A stretch of DNA of 64,000 nt from Streptomyces luteolus (GTDB taxonomy: Bacteria; Actinomycetota; Actinomycetes; Streptomycetales; Streptomycetaceae): positions 62,001 through 126,000 of the forward strand of contig NZ_JASCIS010000008.1 of assembly GCF_029968015.1 (NCBI RefSeq), read 5' to 3'. This document shows, piece by piece, positions 51,374 through 60,671 of the stretch. Every line of letters starts with the position of its first letter. Position 1 is the stretch's first letter. A program made the position numbers and the translations under genes. The notes under the pieces were generated by a model. The model searched no databases and was not told where the DNA came from. It saw only the letters and a program-made list of their open reading frames with translations.

Positions 51374-52122
51374 TGAGCGGCCTCCCACTTCTGCTGGATG
51401 TGGTTCATGTTGCCGAGCCAGCGGTCCGGGTCCGAGGCGCGTGCCGCGTAGTATCCCGCGACCTCGGGGTGCGGCAGGATCAGGAAGCGGTCGGCCTCGA
51501 TGCCCGCGAACAGCGCGTCGGCGACGTCCTCGGGCTCGATGGCGCTGGGCGCGAGGACGAGTTCGCCGGCCGAGCCGGAGGCGGTGAGCATGTCGGTGCG
51601 CACGCCCTGCGGGCAGATGGCGTGCACCTTGAGGCCGCGGTGCCGGTACGTCAGCGAGAGCCACTCGGCGAAGGCGTACGCGCCGTGCTTGGTGACGCTG
51701 TACGGCGCCGCCCCGACCATGGTGAGCAGTCCGGCGGCCGACACGGTGGAGACGAAGCGGCCGTCGCCGCGCTCCAGCCAGCCGGGCAGCAGGGTGTGGG
51801 CGGCGCGGATGTGGGCCATCACGTTCACGTCCCAGGCCGTGGCCCACACCTGCTCGGCGGCGGCCTCGGTGCCGCCGGAGGCGAGGCCCGCGTTGGCGCA
51901 GTAGACGTCGACGGTGCCGCCGAGCGCCTCGCGCGCGGGCTCGACGATCGCGGAGGCGTCCCCGGGTACGGCGATGCCGCCGATCTCCCCGGCCACGGTC
52001 TTCGCCTTGTCGGGGTCCAGGTCGTTGACGGCCACCCGGGCCCCCTCGGCCGCGAACCGGCGGGCCAGTGCGGCGCCGATGCCGGCACCTGCCCCCGTGA
52101 CGACAACTGCCTTGTCCCGCAT
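51370..52122 (-). CDS. Short-chain dehydrogenase
   Basis: 250 residues from ATG 52122. VVVTGAGAGIGAAL cofactor motif, CANAGLA, and intact catalysis in TVSAAG and YSVTKHGAYAF (Ser, Tyr, Lys). The C-terminus lacks a peroxisome-like or membrane feature. It probably oxidises a beta-hydroxy intermediate in the same pathway as the ligase. The promoter region contains operator site 2. Confidence 0.9.
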   Translation of the reverse strand: MRDKAVVVTGAGAGIGAALARRFAAEGARVAVNDLDPDKAKTVAGEIGGIAVPGDASAIVEPAREALGGTVDVYCANAGLASGGTEAAAEQVWATAWDVNVMAHIRAAHTLLPGWLERGDGRFVSTVSAAGLLTMVGAAPYSVTKHGAYAFAEWLSLTYRHRGLKVHAICPQGVRTDMLTASGSAGELVLAPSAIEPEDVADALFAGIEADRFLILPHPEVAGYYAARASDPDRWLGNMNHIQQKWEAAQ

Positions 52123-52187
52123 GCTCTCCACCCTCGTGTCTCCCCTCGTGAACGACTCGTCAACAGCCTCGACGCGATCGCAGACTA

Positions 52188-52202
52188 ACCAGTCGGTATG
52201 CC
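52188..52202. promoter_or_regulatory. Palindromic operator, site 2
   Basis: ACCAGTCGGTATGCC, the exact reverse complement of 46664-46678, sits 66 bp upstream of the SDR-ligase pair. It is also within 120 bp of the divergent NamZ-type gene. Confidence 0.65.
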
Positions 52203-52318
52203 GTGGGGGAAGGGGACGGACGAGACGACCCCTGTCCGGTTCGTTCCGTGGGAGGCGTGTGCGCGTTAGCGTGCGTGCGCATGTCAGCCGCGCTCATCGA
52301 TGTCACGGAGGTCATGGA

Positions 52319-53581
52319 ATGAATCTCTCCAGACGGAGCCTGCTCGCCGCCGGAACCGGAGCGGTCGCCGCGACGGCCGCCTCGTCTCCCGCCCTCGCGG
52401 CCGGTGCGGGCCGTACGGGACATCCGGGCGGCCGCAGGCTCCGGACCGGCTTCGAGCGGCTCGCCGACGACGGCTACGGGATCCTCGACGGCGAGCGCGT
52501 CGGCATGGTCACCAACCCGACCGGCGTGACCCGCGACGTCCGGCACATCGTGGACGTGATGCACGCCGACGAACGCGTGGACCTGGTCGCGGTGTTCGGC
52601 CCCGAGCACGGCTTCCGCGGCACGGCGCAGGCGGGCGGTTCGGAGGGCCGGTACGACGACCCGGCGACGGGCCTGCCCGTCTTCGACACGTACCGGCAGA
52701 GCGGGCAGGCGCTCGCGGACATCTTCACGGAAGCGCGCGTGGACACCGTCGTCTTCGACATCCAGGACGCGGGCGCGCGCTTCTACACGTACATCTGGAC
52801 GCTCTACGACTGCATGGTGGCCGCCGAGCTGGCCGGGAAGCGGTTCGTGGTCCTGGACCGGCCGAATCCGGTGTCCGGCCGGTCGGCCGAAGGGCCGGTC
52901 CTGCACAAGGAGTTCGCGACGTTCGTGGGGCGCGAGCCGATCTCGCAGGCGCACGGGATGACGGTGGCGGAGCTGGCGCGGCTGTTCAACGCGGAGTTCC
53001 TGAAGCGGCCGGTGGAGCTCGACACGGTGCTGATGTCGGGCTGGCGCAGGGACGAGTTCTACGACGCGTCGGACCTGCCGTGGGTGCCGCCGAGCCCGAA
53101 CATGCCGACGCCCGAGACGGCGCTCGTGTACCCGGGTACGTGTCTCTTCGAGGGCACCAACCTGTCGGAGGGGCGGGGCACGACGCGGCCGTTCGAGCTG
53201 CTCGGCGCCGAGGGCATCGACCGTCGATGGGCCGAGGCCGCGAACGAACTCGGGCTGCCCGGCGTGCACTTCAGGGAGGCGTACTTCGCGCCGACGTTCT
53301 CCAAGTTCCAGGGCAAGACCGTCGGCGGTGTGCAGCTCCATGTGCACGACCGGGAGGCGTTCGACGCGGTGGCGACCGGGATCGGGCTGCTCGTGACGGC
53401 CAAGCGGACCTGGAAGGGCTTCGCCTGGCGCGGTGACCACTGGATCGACAAGCTCACCGGGTCGACGCAGGTGCGCACGATGATCGACGCGGGGGCGGAC
53501 GCGGAGGACGTGGTGGCTGCCTGGCAGGGGGAGTTGGCGGAGTTCCGCGCGGTGCGCAGGAGGTATCTGGCGTACCGCTGA
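52319..53581 (+). CDS. Secreted DUF1343 protein, NamZ-type exo-beta-N-acetylmuramidase
   Basis: 420 residues. Tat-type signal MNLSRRSLLAAGTGAVAATAASSPALA, cut into parts at residues 1-27. The mature part carries GMVTNPTGVT, VAVFGPEHGFRGTAQAG, FDIQDAGARFYTYIWTL and EGTNLSEGRGTTRPFE, all DUF1343 signatures. Known: Bacillus NamZ releases terminal MurNAc from peptidoglycan fragments. Acts outside the cell in cell-wall recycling. ATG 52319 follows ACGGAGG by seven bases. Confidence 0.88.
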   Translation: MNLSRRSLLAAGTGAVAATAASSPALAAGAGRTGHPGGRRLRTGFERLADDGYGILDGERVGMVTNPTGVTRDVRHIVDVMHADERVDLVAVFGPEHGFRGTAQAGGSEGRYDDPATGLPVFDTYRQSGQALADIFTEARVDTVVFDIQDAGARFYTYIWTLYDCMVAAELAGKRFVVLDRPNPVSGRSAEGPVLHKEFATFVGREPISQAHGMTVAELARLFNAEFLKRPVELDTVLMSGWRRDEFYDASDLPWVPPSPNMPTPETALVYPGTCLFEGTNLSEGRGTTRPFELLGAEGIDRRWAEAANELGLPGVHFREAYFAPTFSKFQGKTVGGVQLHVHDREAFDAVATGIGLLVTAKRTWKGFAWRGDHWIDKLTGSTQVRTMIDAGADAEDVVAAWQGELAEFRAVRRRYLAYR

Positions 53582-53661
53582 GACCGATGCGCGGTCTCAG
53601 CATCCGAGACCGCCCGTCCCACCTATTGACTGCACGGTACACCGATCGCCACAGTGCCGAC

Positions 53662-54999
53662 GTGATCGACGACGACCCCACCACCGACCTCAGCAAGGCC
53701 ACCGCCCCCGGCGACGCCGCCTCCACGGACGAGAGTCCGGAGAGCCTGCGCCGGGTGGCGGTGGCCAGCTTCATCGGCACCGCCATCGAGTTCTACGACT
53801 TCTACGTCTACGGAACGGCCGCCGCCCTCGTCCTCAACGACGCCTTCTTCCCGAACCTGTCGCCGGTCAACGGCACGCTCGCGGCGTTCTCCACGTACGC
53901 GGTGGCCTTCGCGGCGCGGCCCATCGGCTCGCTGGTCTTCGGCCACTTCGGGGACCGGGTCGGCCGCAAGTCCGTCCTGGTCGCCTCGCTGCTCCTGATG
54001 GGGCTCTCCACGGCGCTCGTGGGCCTGCTGCCCGGCTACGGCACGTGGGGCATCTGGGCGCCGCTGCTGCTCGTCCTCCTCCGCTTCCTCCAGGGCGTCG
54101 GGCTCGGCGGCGAGTGGGGCGGGGCCGCGCTGCTCGCCGTGGAACACGCACCGCGCGGCAAACGCGGCATGTTCGCGGCGTTCCCCCAACTCGGCCCGTC
54201 CGTGGGGTTCTTCGCGGCGACCGGCATCTTCTGGCTGCTCTCGTCCGTGCTGGACGACGAGGCGTTCCGCGGCTGGGGCTGGCGGGTGCCGTTCCTGCTG
54301 TCGTTCCTGCTGGTGGCGGTCGGCCTGTTCGTGCGGCTCAGGATCAGCGAGACCCCGGTCTTCGCGCGCGTGATGGCCGCTCAGGAAGCCAGCAGGGCCC
54401 CCGCCCTGGAGGTGTTCAAGCGGCACCCGCGCGAGCTGCTGCTCGGCGCGGGCGGCATGGTCGTCGCGTACGGCCTGTTCTACACGGCCACCACGTACTG
54501 CCTGGCGTACGGGACGAACACGCTCGGCGTCTCCCGGAACACGATGCTCGGACTGTCCCTGGTGGCCTGCGTGTTCCTCGCCGCGGGCACCTGGTTCGCG
54601 GCGACCCGCTCCGACGCGGGCGGACGGCGCCGCCTGGTCCTCGCGGGCAGCGGGCTCGCGGTGGTGTGGGGGTTCGTGCTGTTCCCGCTGATGGACACCG
54701 AGCAGCCGGTGCTCATCGCGATCGCGCTCGGCGGTGCGCTGTTCTGCATGGGTGTGGTCTACGGCCCGATGGGCGCGTACCTGCCGGAGCTGTTCGGGGC
54801 GCGGGTGCGGTACTCGGGGGCGTCGTTCGCGTACAACCTGGGTGGGGTGGCCGGGGGTGCGGTTGCTCCGCTGGTGGCTACGCGGTTGCAGGAGTCTTTC
54901 GGGTCGGGCGCGGTGGGGTGGTACGTGTCGGCGATGGCGGTCGTCTCGCTGGTGTGCGTGTTGGCGCTGCCGGAGACTCGGGAGCGGGAGCTGGGCTGA
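53662..54999 (+). CDS. MFS transporter, MHS (metabolite:H+ symporter) subfamily
   Basis: 445 residues from GTG 53662. The frame is open from ATG 53587 but that stretch contains a TTGACT promoter-like box and reads as non-coding. About 12 helices. Signatures: VASFIGTAIEFYDFYVYGTAAALV at helix 1, GHFGDRVGRKSVLV in loop 2-3, and GLGGEWGGAALLAVEHAP, all typical of the ProP/ShiA/KgtP branch. Substrate is likely an organic acid, betaine or similar. It follows the muramidase gene by 80 bp and may be unrelated in function. Confidence 0.87.
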   Translation: MIDDDPTTDLSKATAPGDAASTDESPESLRRVAVASFIGTAIEFYDFYVYGTAAALVLNDAFFPNLSPVNGTLAAFSTYAVAFAARPIGSLVFGHFGDRVGRKSVLVASLLLMGLSTALVGLLPGYGTWGIWAPLLLVLLRFLQGVGLGGEWGGAALLAVEHAPRGKRGMFAAFPQLGPSVGFFAATGIFWLLSSVLDDEAFRGWGWRVPFLLSFLLVAVGLFVRLRISETPVFARVMAAQEASRAPALEVFKRHPRELLLGAGGMVVAYGLFYTATTYCLAYGTNTLGVSRNTMLGLSLVACVFLAAGTWFAATRSDAGGRRRLVLAGSGLAVVWGFVLFPLMDTEQPVLIAIALGGALFCMGVVYGPMGAYLPELFGARVRYSGASFAYNLGGVAGGAVAPLVATRLQESFGSGAVGWYVSAMAVVSLVCVLALPETRERELG

Positions 55000-55004
55000 G
55001 GCGT

Positions 55005-55175
55005 TTTCTTCCCCTCCCCGCCCCTTCCCTAAAGTCCTGCGGACAGCTTCCTGGGCTCCGCCCCGGACCCCGTATCGCGCTGAGGCGCTCGTCCTCAAAC
55101 GCCGGACGGGCTGATAAATCAGCCCCTCCGGCGTTTGAGGAGCGGGGGGCCGGGGGCGGAGCCCCCGGGACGGTG
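55005..55175. repeat. Dispersed composite repeat, copy C, with terminator
   Basis: CTTCCCCTCCCCGCCCCTTCCC, taken in parts, begins the element at about 55008. The palindrome CCTCAAACGCCGGACGGGCTGA/TCAGCCCCTCCGGCGTTTGAGG follows, then GGGGGCGGAGCCCCC. Lies between convergent genes. Confidence 0.8.
55093..55140. terminator. Bidirectional hairpin terminator
   Basis: 22-bp near-perfect arms around TAAA (one mismatch), between the MHS transporter and acylase genes. Its left arm resembles the units of the array at 342-930. Confidence 0.85.
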
Positions 55176-55188
55176 CCGCGCAGGTGCC

Positions 55189-58047
55189 TCACCTGTGCCG
55201 GGGGAACTCCACCACCTGCTGATACGTAGGCCGGTTCTGCCACTGGATCGGCTCGTGCGTGATGCCGCCGACCGCCCGGTGGACGATCGTGTCCGCGCAC
55301 CACTGGTCGCCCGCCTCGCAGCTGTCGTCGCCCGGGTAGACCTCTTCCGCGGACAGCGCCGCCGCCTCCGCGAGGCTGCCGAGGAGGGCGTCGCGGCACG
55401 CGTCGAGCTTCCCGCCACCGCAGTACGTCGCACCCAACTTGCCCTGCACCGGCTGCCCCAGCACCGTCCGCAGGTCCTTGTCGACATAGCCCCACCAGCC
55501 GTACTGGAAGGCCGAGCCCGCGTGCGCGCCGGTCGGGCCGTGGCCCGCGGACGGGGCCTCGTCGACGGCGAGCTGCCCGGTCAGGGCCTCGTACAGGTCG
55601 CCGCCGAGCCCCGGCTTGAACTGGGCCTCGACGAGCCGTGGCCACCAGGCGTCCATGACGCGGATCGCGTCCGGGTGTGCGTACGTCTTCGACCCGGCCG
55701 AGGTCTGGTTGCGCTGCGCGCCCGCCTTCCGCCAGGACTCCAACTGCTGGACGACCTTGGCGAGTCGGGGGTCGGTGATCGGCTTGCTGCGCAGCACCTT
55801 CAGGAGCTCGGGCAGCACCTGCTCGCCGCGCAGATCGGTGACCGCGGCCTCGGCCATCGCGCGCGTGAGCGAGGCACGGGTGACGCCGCCCTCGTCGACC
55901 AGCTCCTTCACCCGGTCGTCGAGGAGATCACCGCGGTGCACGGCCCCGTAGCTGAAGTTCGCGCCGCTGAAGTCCTTGGCCTGCTTGTTGTTCCAGGAGA
56001 TGTAGTAGTCCTGGTTGACGGACTGCGGGTGCTCGGCGGGCGGGGTGTACGCGGCCGTGTTGTCCGTGGGGTCGAAGTCCCGCCATTCGTACGCCTTCTC
56101 GGCCTTCACCGGGAACGACGGGTCCACGCCCTCCGCGCGCTGCGGGTTGGAGCCGCTGTTGTAGTACGCGGTGTCGCGGGAGTCGGCGTAGAACCAGTTG
56201 AAGGCGTAGCCGATGTGCTCGGCGGCCTTCTGGAAGGACTCGGCGTCCTTGACGTACGACGGGTCGTTGAACATCTGGAAGCCGATGATCGAGTCGGCCT
56301 CGTGCTGGTAGGTGGAGCGCAGCGAGGTGTACGCGACGGGCTTGCCGTCGACCGTCGCGCGGTGCGTGACGATGCCGTACTTGGTGCGGAAGACCTGGAG
56401 GCGGTAGGAGCCCGCGGCCGTGGAGTCGGCGAGGGTGGGCTTCCAGGCGTTCTTCTTCTCCAGCTTCTCCATGGGCAGGCAGTCGCCGCGGTGGCGGTAG
56501 TGCGTGGACTGCTTGGTGGGCGCCGAGCCGTCGGATTCGCAGAGTTCGACGGCGTACGTGTCGGTGATGTCCTGGTTGGCGGAGGTCGCGCTCCAGGCGT
56601 AGTCCTGGCCGCGGCCGAGCTGGACGTACATGCCGACGCCGGCGAAGGAGACGCCGCGGGCGCTGATGCCGGGCCCCTGGAGCTCCTGCATCATGAGGAG
56701 CTGGGGCGCGAAGTAGCCGGTCTGCGGGCCGAAGACGGCCACCGGGTTTCCGCTCGCCGTGTGCTTCCCGGAGACAAGCAGGGCGTTCGACATGCCCTTG
56801 CGGGATGTGGAGTTCGGCCCGCTGAAGGTGTCCTCGGGCAGGACCCCGTCGTCGTACATCCCCTGGAGCTTCTTCAGCTTCTCCGGGGCCTTCACCGGGT
56901 CCTTGGCGCCCGTCTTCGCGGCGCCTTCCCGGTCGTACACGAGCGGTTCGCGCTCGACCGAGCCCTGGTCCGGCATCGCCTTGCCGCGCGCCTTTTCGGG
57001 CTTGCCCGCGTACGGGAAGGACGTGCCGTCGTGGACGGTGAGGACGGTCTCCGGGTCGTTGCGCTGGCGGAACGACTCCCAGACCTTCGTGCCCTTCTCG
57101 ACGCCGTACTTCTCCTGCGCCTTGAGGAGCGAGAGCGCCGCGTCCACCTCTCCCCCGCCGCCGCCTCCGAAGAGGCCGCCGACGACCGAGGCGAGCGCGA
57201 TCATGTCGGTGATCTTGAAGGGTTCGATCTCGCCGATGTTGGTGATCGCGTCGACCTTGCCGGTCAGCACGTACTCACCGGGGAAGTAGCGGCCCTTCTT
57301 CGCCTTCTCGCGATAGGAGTTGAGGCCGTCGACATAGGCCTGCGCGTCCTTCATCGCCTGCTCGCCGCGCGGGCCCGCGTTCGTCCGCAGCCACTCGACC
57401 TGCTTCTCCAGGTCCTTCTCGGTGTACGGGGCCTGCGGCCAGAACTGCTGCTCCAGGCCCTGGTTGGCGGGGGCGCCGCCCGCGAAGGGGGTCAGCTCGC
57501 CGCGGCCGATGTGCCGGAACAGGTCGATGAGCCAGAGCCGGTCCTGGCCCGCCGCGTAGCCCGCGCCGAACTCGGTGCCGTAGCGGGTGGTGCCCTTGAT
57601 GTGCGGGACGCCGTGTCGCTTGTCGCGGGTGATCGTGACGTCCTCGCGCGGCTGGGTGACCGACGCGGCCTGGCCCTCGGGGACGCCGAAGGAGGAGTCC
57701 CGGAAGAAGTCGGTGAGGGAGTCGTCGGTGAGCGAGGAGTAGCCGGAGGAGAGCGCGTCGTACGGCCCCAACTGGTCGTCGCTGTGGGCCGGTTTGGTGC
57801 CGAAGAGGCGGTGGCCGAGGATCTGCGCGAGGGTGGCGCTGCCGTTGGCGCCGGGCGGCAGGATGTCGGCGCACTGCTTGCCGCAGTAGTCCCGCGCGGT
57901 CGCGGCGGGCGCGGGTTCGGCGGCCGCGGCCTGCGGCAGCGGCGCGAGCAGGCCGCCCAACAGGGCCGCGGCGGTGAGAAGTACACCCGGGCCGCCGCGG
58001 ACGCGATGGCCTCTGCGGATCACTCTGCGCGGGATGCGCCGTTGCAT
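55189..58047 (-). CDS. Secreted penicillin-acylase-type Ntn-hydrolase
   Basis: 952-residue precursor, secreted. Signal: basic MQRRIPRRVIRRGHR head, then VLLTAAALLGGLLAPLPQAAAA (cut near residue 43). Alpha part includes ITRDKRHGVPHIKGTTRYGTEFGAGYAAGQDRLW, in pieces. The spacer ends at the catalytic Ser420 in GMSNALLVSGKHTASG, with GPQTGYFAP following. Known members cleave acyl-homoserine lactones, penicillins or lipopeptides such as echinocandin. The larger size here resembles the actinobacterial aculeacin-type enzymes. No regulator next to it. Confidence 0.9.
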   Translation of the reverse strand: MQRRIPRRVIRRGHRVRGGPGVLLTAAALLGGLLAPLPQAAAAEPAPAATARDYCGKQCADILPPGANGSATLAQILGHRLFGTKPAHSDDQLGPYDALSSGYSSLTDDSLTDFFRDSSFGVPEGQAASVTQPREDVTITRDKRHGVPHIKGTTRYGTEFGAGYAAGQDRLWLIDLFRHIGRGELTPFAGGAPANQGLEQQFWPQAPYTEKDLEKQVEWLRTNAGPRGEQAMKDAQAYVDGLNSYREKAKKGRYFPGEYVLTGKVDAITNIGEIEPFKITDMIALASVVGGLFGGGGGGEVDAALSLLKAQEKYGVEKGTKVWESFRQRNDPETVLTVHDGTSFPYAGKPEKARGKAMPDQGSVEREPLVYDREGAAKTGAKDPVKAPEKLKKLQGMYDDGVLPEDTFSGPNSTSRKGMSNALLVSGKHTASGNPVAVFGPQTGYFAPQLLMMQELQGPGISARGVSFAGVGMYVQLGRGQDYAWSATSANQDITDTYAVELCESDGSAPTKQSTHYRHRGDCLPMEKLEKKNAWKPTLADSTAAGSYRLQVFRTKYGIVTHRATVDGKPVAYTSLRSTYQHEADSIIGFQMFNDPSYVKDAESFQKAAEHIGYAFNWFYADSRDTAYYNSGSNPQRAEGVDPSFPVKAEKAYEWRDFDPTDNTAAYTPPAEHPQSVNQDYYISWNNKQAKDFSGANFSYGAVHRGDLLDDRVKELVDEGGVTRASLTRAMAEAAVTDLRGEQVLPELLKVLRSKPITDPRLAKVVQQLESWRKAGAQRNQTSAGSKTYAHPDAIRVMDAWWPRLVEAQFKPGLGGDLYEALTGQLAVDEAPSAGHGPTGAHAGSAFQYGWWGYVDKDLRTVLGQPVQGKLGATYCGGGKLDACRDALLGSLAEAAALSAEEVYPGDDSCEAGDQWCADTIVHRAVGGITHEPIQWQNRPTYQQVVEFPRHR

Positions 58048-58333
58048 TCCTGCTCCTCCCGAAGACGGTGGCCGGGAGGTTACCGGCGGTAGAGCAGGGA
58101 CTGAAGATGAACAACCGTCACTTTTTCCGAATCACCACAGTCGACTGGCCGCGGACAGGGCGGGCTTACGCGGATCCCACGGCCGCTGTGGTGGACTCGC
58201 GCCACTCGACGCATCGCTGATGGGTGCCATCGGAAATCGGATGGAGCCGGATCGCGAGTCGATACGTCTATGAGGCGACGTCTTTTCGCCGACGCCGAAG
58301 TAGCCGAAGCAGTAGCGACGGAGGTGTGATGCG

Positions 58334-58936
58334 GTGGCTGGATTCAGAAGCCTCGCGAGACAGGTCCGCGACGGACACAACGACTTGGCCCTGCGGCGGT
58401 ACTCACTGCGCAAATGCCTGGAGCGATTCGCTCCGTACGGCCACCGGGCCACCTGGGACCACCTGTGCACGCGGGCGGGCTTCGGCCCCGAGGACCGGTC
58501 CCCCGACCCGGCCCGCCTCACGGCCGCGCTCGACGAACTGGAGGAGGCGCGGGCGGTGTGGCTCGCGTACGAGACGGAGTTCGCGCACCGGCGCAAGCAG
58601 GAGAAGCACGACGGACTCCGCAGCCCCGGCACCGTCGACGACTGGCACCGGCTGACCTGGGGCGGCCACGGCATCGCCTGGTGCGACGACCCGCATGTCC
58701 ACCCCACCGAACCGCTCGCCGTTGTCCTGCGCAGGCTGATCGCGGCCCTCGAACGGGAGCCGGGGGGCTGCTGCCCGGTCTGCGCGTCGGACGGCATCGT
58801 CTGGAAGTACGACCTGGCGCACGAACCCTCCGCGGGACCGGTGTGCACCGGCTGCGGCATCGTCGTACCGCAGCCCGTCCTCGTACCCGGATCGCTCGCG
58901 CGGGCCCGGCAGTTCAGGACGCTCGTGACGGTTTGA
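58334..58936 (+). CDS. Uncharacterised protein with C-terminal zinc ribbon
   Basis: 200 residues from GTG 58334, CGGAGG nine bases upstream. The first 120 residues are helical and charged (YSLRKCLERFAPYGHRATWDHLC). The last 60 hold a zinc-ribbon-like set of Cys: CCPVCASDGIVWKYDL and CTGCGIV. No known family recognised. The paired CxxC suggests binding of nucleic acid. Upstream gap 58048-58333 (286 bp) contains no other gene. Confidence 0.78.
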   Translation: MAGFRSLARQVRDGHNDLALRRYSLRKCLERFAPYGHRATWDHLCTRAGFGPEDRSPDPARLTAALDELEEARAVWLAYETEFAHRRKQEKHDGLRSPGTVDDWHRLTWGGHGIAWCDDPHVHPTEPLAVVLRRLIAALEREPGGCCPVCASDGIVWKYDLAHEPSAGPVCTGCGIVVPQPVLVPGSLARARQFRTLVTV

Positions 58937-58941
58937 GCACG

Positions 58942-58973
58942 ACGGGGGTGCGCCGGACCGGCCGCACCCCCGT
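58942..58973. terminator. Bidirectional terminator
   Basis: ACGGGGGTGCG and CGCACCCCCGT arms with a CGGACCGG loop, between convergent genes. Confidence 0.8.
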
Positions 58974-58984
58974 GCCCTCGGGGC

Positions 58985-59497
58985 TCAGGGCGTCTTGACG
59001 TCCGTGTGGATCGCCAGCTTGAACTGGGCGTGCATCAGCGGGGTCTTGATCTTCACGTCGCCCCGAGCGCGCGCGGACACCTTGAAGCCGAGCGGTATGC
59101 CCTTGTGCACGAACATCTGCCAGACGTAACTGCGGTACTGGCCGCCGCCGGTGGGCGTCGAGTCCGTCGTGGCCGTCGAGTCGTAGCCGGAGCCGAGCGG
59201 GTCGCGCACGAATCTGGCGCGGTACTCGCGCGGCCGGGAGTCCGGCTCCCAGAACACGAGCGCGGAGAGCACACCCCAGCCCTCGTGGCTCGGCCAGATG
59301 AGCCCGGAGCGCCCGTCGGGGAACTTCGACGGCGTGCTGCCGCCGTGCGCCGGGTCGTGCATCTTCCACGGGTCGTACGACTCCTGACCTGAGGTGTACG
59401 GGAATCGCACCAGGTAGTACCCGTCGTCGTCATAGCCGACCGACTGCTTGCCGCCCTGTGCGGCGTCCCACAGCAGCGAGCAGATCACGAGGCTCAT
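58985..59497 (-). CDS. Uncharacterised protein
   Basis: 170 residues from ATG 59497 with AAGGAG six bases upstream. Aromatic-rich, beta-strand texture: YYLVRFPYTSGQESYDPWKM, WGVLSALVFWEPDSR, YVWQMFVHKGIPLGFK. No signal peptide, membrane helix or catalytic motif that I recognise. Confidence 0.7.
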   Translation of the reverse strand: MSLVICSLLWDAAQGGKQSVGYDDDGYYLVRFPYTSGQESYDPWKMHDPAHGGSTPSKFPDGRSGLIWPSHEGWGVLSALVFWEPDSRPREYRARFVRDPLGSGYDSTATTDSTPTGGGQYRSYVWQMFVHKGIPLGFKVSARARGDVKIKTPLMHAQFKLAIHTDVKTP

Positions 59498-59533
59498 CGG
59501 CACTCCTTCTGGCGTCGGTGGTGGTACGGGCCT

Positions 59534-59620
59534 CCTGAGCTTCTCCCCACCCCGCCCCTTCCCGAAAGCCCCCGGCGGGCAGCCCTCGGGGCGGAGCCCC
59601 CGGCTCCGCGGCCGTCAGCC
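59534..59620. repeat. Dispersed composite repeat, copy D
   Basis: CTTCTCCCCACCCCGCCCCTTCCC, in parts, then CGAAAGCCCCCGGCGGGC and GGGGCGGAGCCCCC. Partial relative of copies A-C, at the end of the SoxR gene. Confidence 0.7.
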
Positions 59621-60082
59621 CGACTTCCGTCCCTCCGCCAACAGCCGCGACCCCGTGAGGCGTTCACCGAACACGTCGTCCGGGTTCGAGAGCACGCAGG
59701 TCTCCAACGACAGGCAGCCGCAGCCGATGCAGTCGGTGAGGTGGTCGCGCAGGCGGCCGAGCTGCTTGATCCGCTCGTCGAGCACCGAGCGCCAGTTCTC
59801 GGAGAGCCGCGCCCAGTCTTCGCGGTTCGGGGTGCGCTCCTCGGGGAGCTGCGCGAGGGCGTCCCGGATGGTGGCCAGCGGGATGCCGACGCGCTGGGCG
59901 GCCCGGATGAACGCGACCCGGCGCAGCGTGTCCCTGGTGTACCGGCGCTGGTTGCCGCTGGTGCGGCGGCTGCCGATCAGGCCCTTGGACTCGTAGAAGT
60001 GCAGGGCCGAGACGGCGGCGCCACTGCGCTGGGACAGCTGGCCGACGGTGAGCTCATGAACCTTCTCTGGAATCTGCGCCAC
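59615..60082 (-). CDS. soxR: Redox-sensing MerR-family activator SoxR
   Basis: 155 residues from GTG 60082. MerR HTH with [26 protein letters not shown], in parts, and [18 protein letters not shown]. The 2Fe-2S cluster motif [12 protein letters not shown] near the C-terminus is diagnostic (C-x2-C-x-C-x5-C). In Streptomyces SoxR responds to redox-active pigments and drugs. No SoxS. The gene diverges from the MaoC gene but its targets are not identified in the window. Confidence 0.93.
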   Translation of the reverse strand: MAQIPEKVHELTVGQLSQRSGAAVSALHFYESKGLIGSRRTSGNQRRYTRDTLRRVAFIRAAQRVGIPLATIRDALAQLPEERTPNREDWARLSENWRSVLDERIKQLGRLRDHLTDCIGCGCLSLETCVLSNPDDVFGERLTGSRLLAEGRKSG

Positions 60083-60137
60083 CCCGTCGACCCTACCCGC
60101 GTGATCCGTTGACAGGCACACATACCGGCGAGCATGC

Positions 60138-60152
60138 TGAGCAAGCGCTTAG
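60138..60152. promoter_or_regulatory. Operator TGAGCAAGCGCTTAG, site 1
   Basis: Identical 15-mer to 61358-61372; contains the AAGCGCTT palindrome. It lies 27-41 bp upstream of the MaoC start, between MaoC and SoxR genes. Confidence 0.65.
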
Positions 60153-60178
60153 ACATACTCACGTGGGAGGCATGGAAC

Positions 60179-60643
60179 ATGGCGGAGCCGAGGATCTTCC
60201 GGTCGGTCGAGGAACTGCAGGCCGCGGTCGGCGAGGAGCTGGGCAGCGGTGACTGGCTGGAGGTCGACCAGAAGCGGATCGACCTGTTCGCCGACGCCAC
60301 GGGCGACCACCAGTGGATCCACGTCGACCCCGACAAGGCCGCCGCGGGCCCCTTCGGCACGACGATCGCGCACGGCTACCTCACGCTCTCGCTGCTGCCG
60401 ACGCTCGTGCCGCAGATCATGCGCGTGGAGAACGTACGCATGGGCATCAACTACGGCACGAACAAGGTGCGGTTCCCCTCCCCCGTCCCGGTCGGCTCGC
60501 GGCTGCGCGCCACCGGCACGCTGAAGGACGTCTCGCCCACGAAGGACGGCGGCGTACAGATCACGACGACGGTGACGGTCGAGCGCGAGGGCGCCGACAA
60601 GCCGGCCTGCGTGGCGGAGTCGGTGTCGCGCTTCTACTTCTGA
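60179..60643 (+). CDS. MaoC-like dehydratase
   Basis: 154 residues with a single hot-dog fold. ATG 60179 after GGGAGG. The hydratase motif is DLFADATGDHQWIHVDPDKAAAGPFGTTIAHGYLTLSLLP, in parts, with the catalytic Asp and His of R-specific enoyl-CoA hydratases. It hydrates or dehydrates an acyl-CoA in a pathway with the acyl-CoA dehydrogenase downstream. Controlled with the TetR gene through the shared site. Confidence 0.9.
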   Translation: MAEPRIFRSVEELQAAVGEELGSGDWLEVDQKRIDLFADATGDHQWIHVDPDKAAAGPFGTTIAHGYLTLSLLPTLVPQIMRVENVRMGINYGTNKVRFPSPVPVGSRLRATGTLKDVSPTKDGGVQITTTVTVEREGADKPACVAESVSRFYF

Positions 60644-60671
60644 GTCCCGCTTCTACTTCTGAGGGCCGCTT

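Noticed and set aside
55189..58092. 985-residue plus-strand ORF opposite the acylase
   Set aside because: It mirrors the acylase gene. The minus strand has the signal peptide and Ser420 motif.
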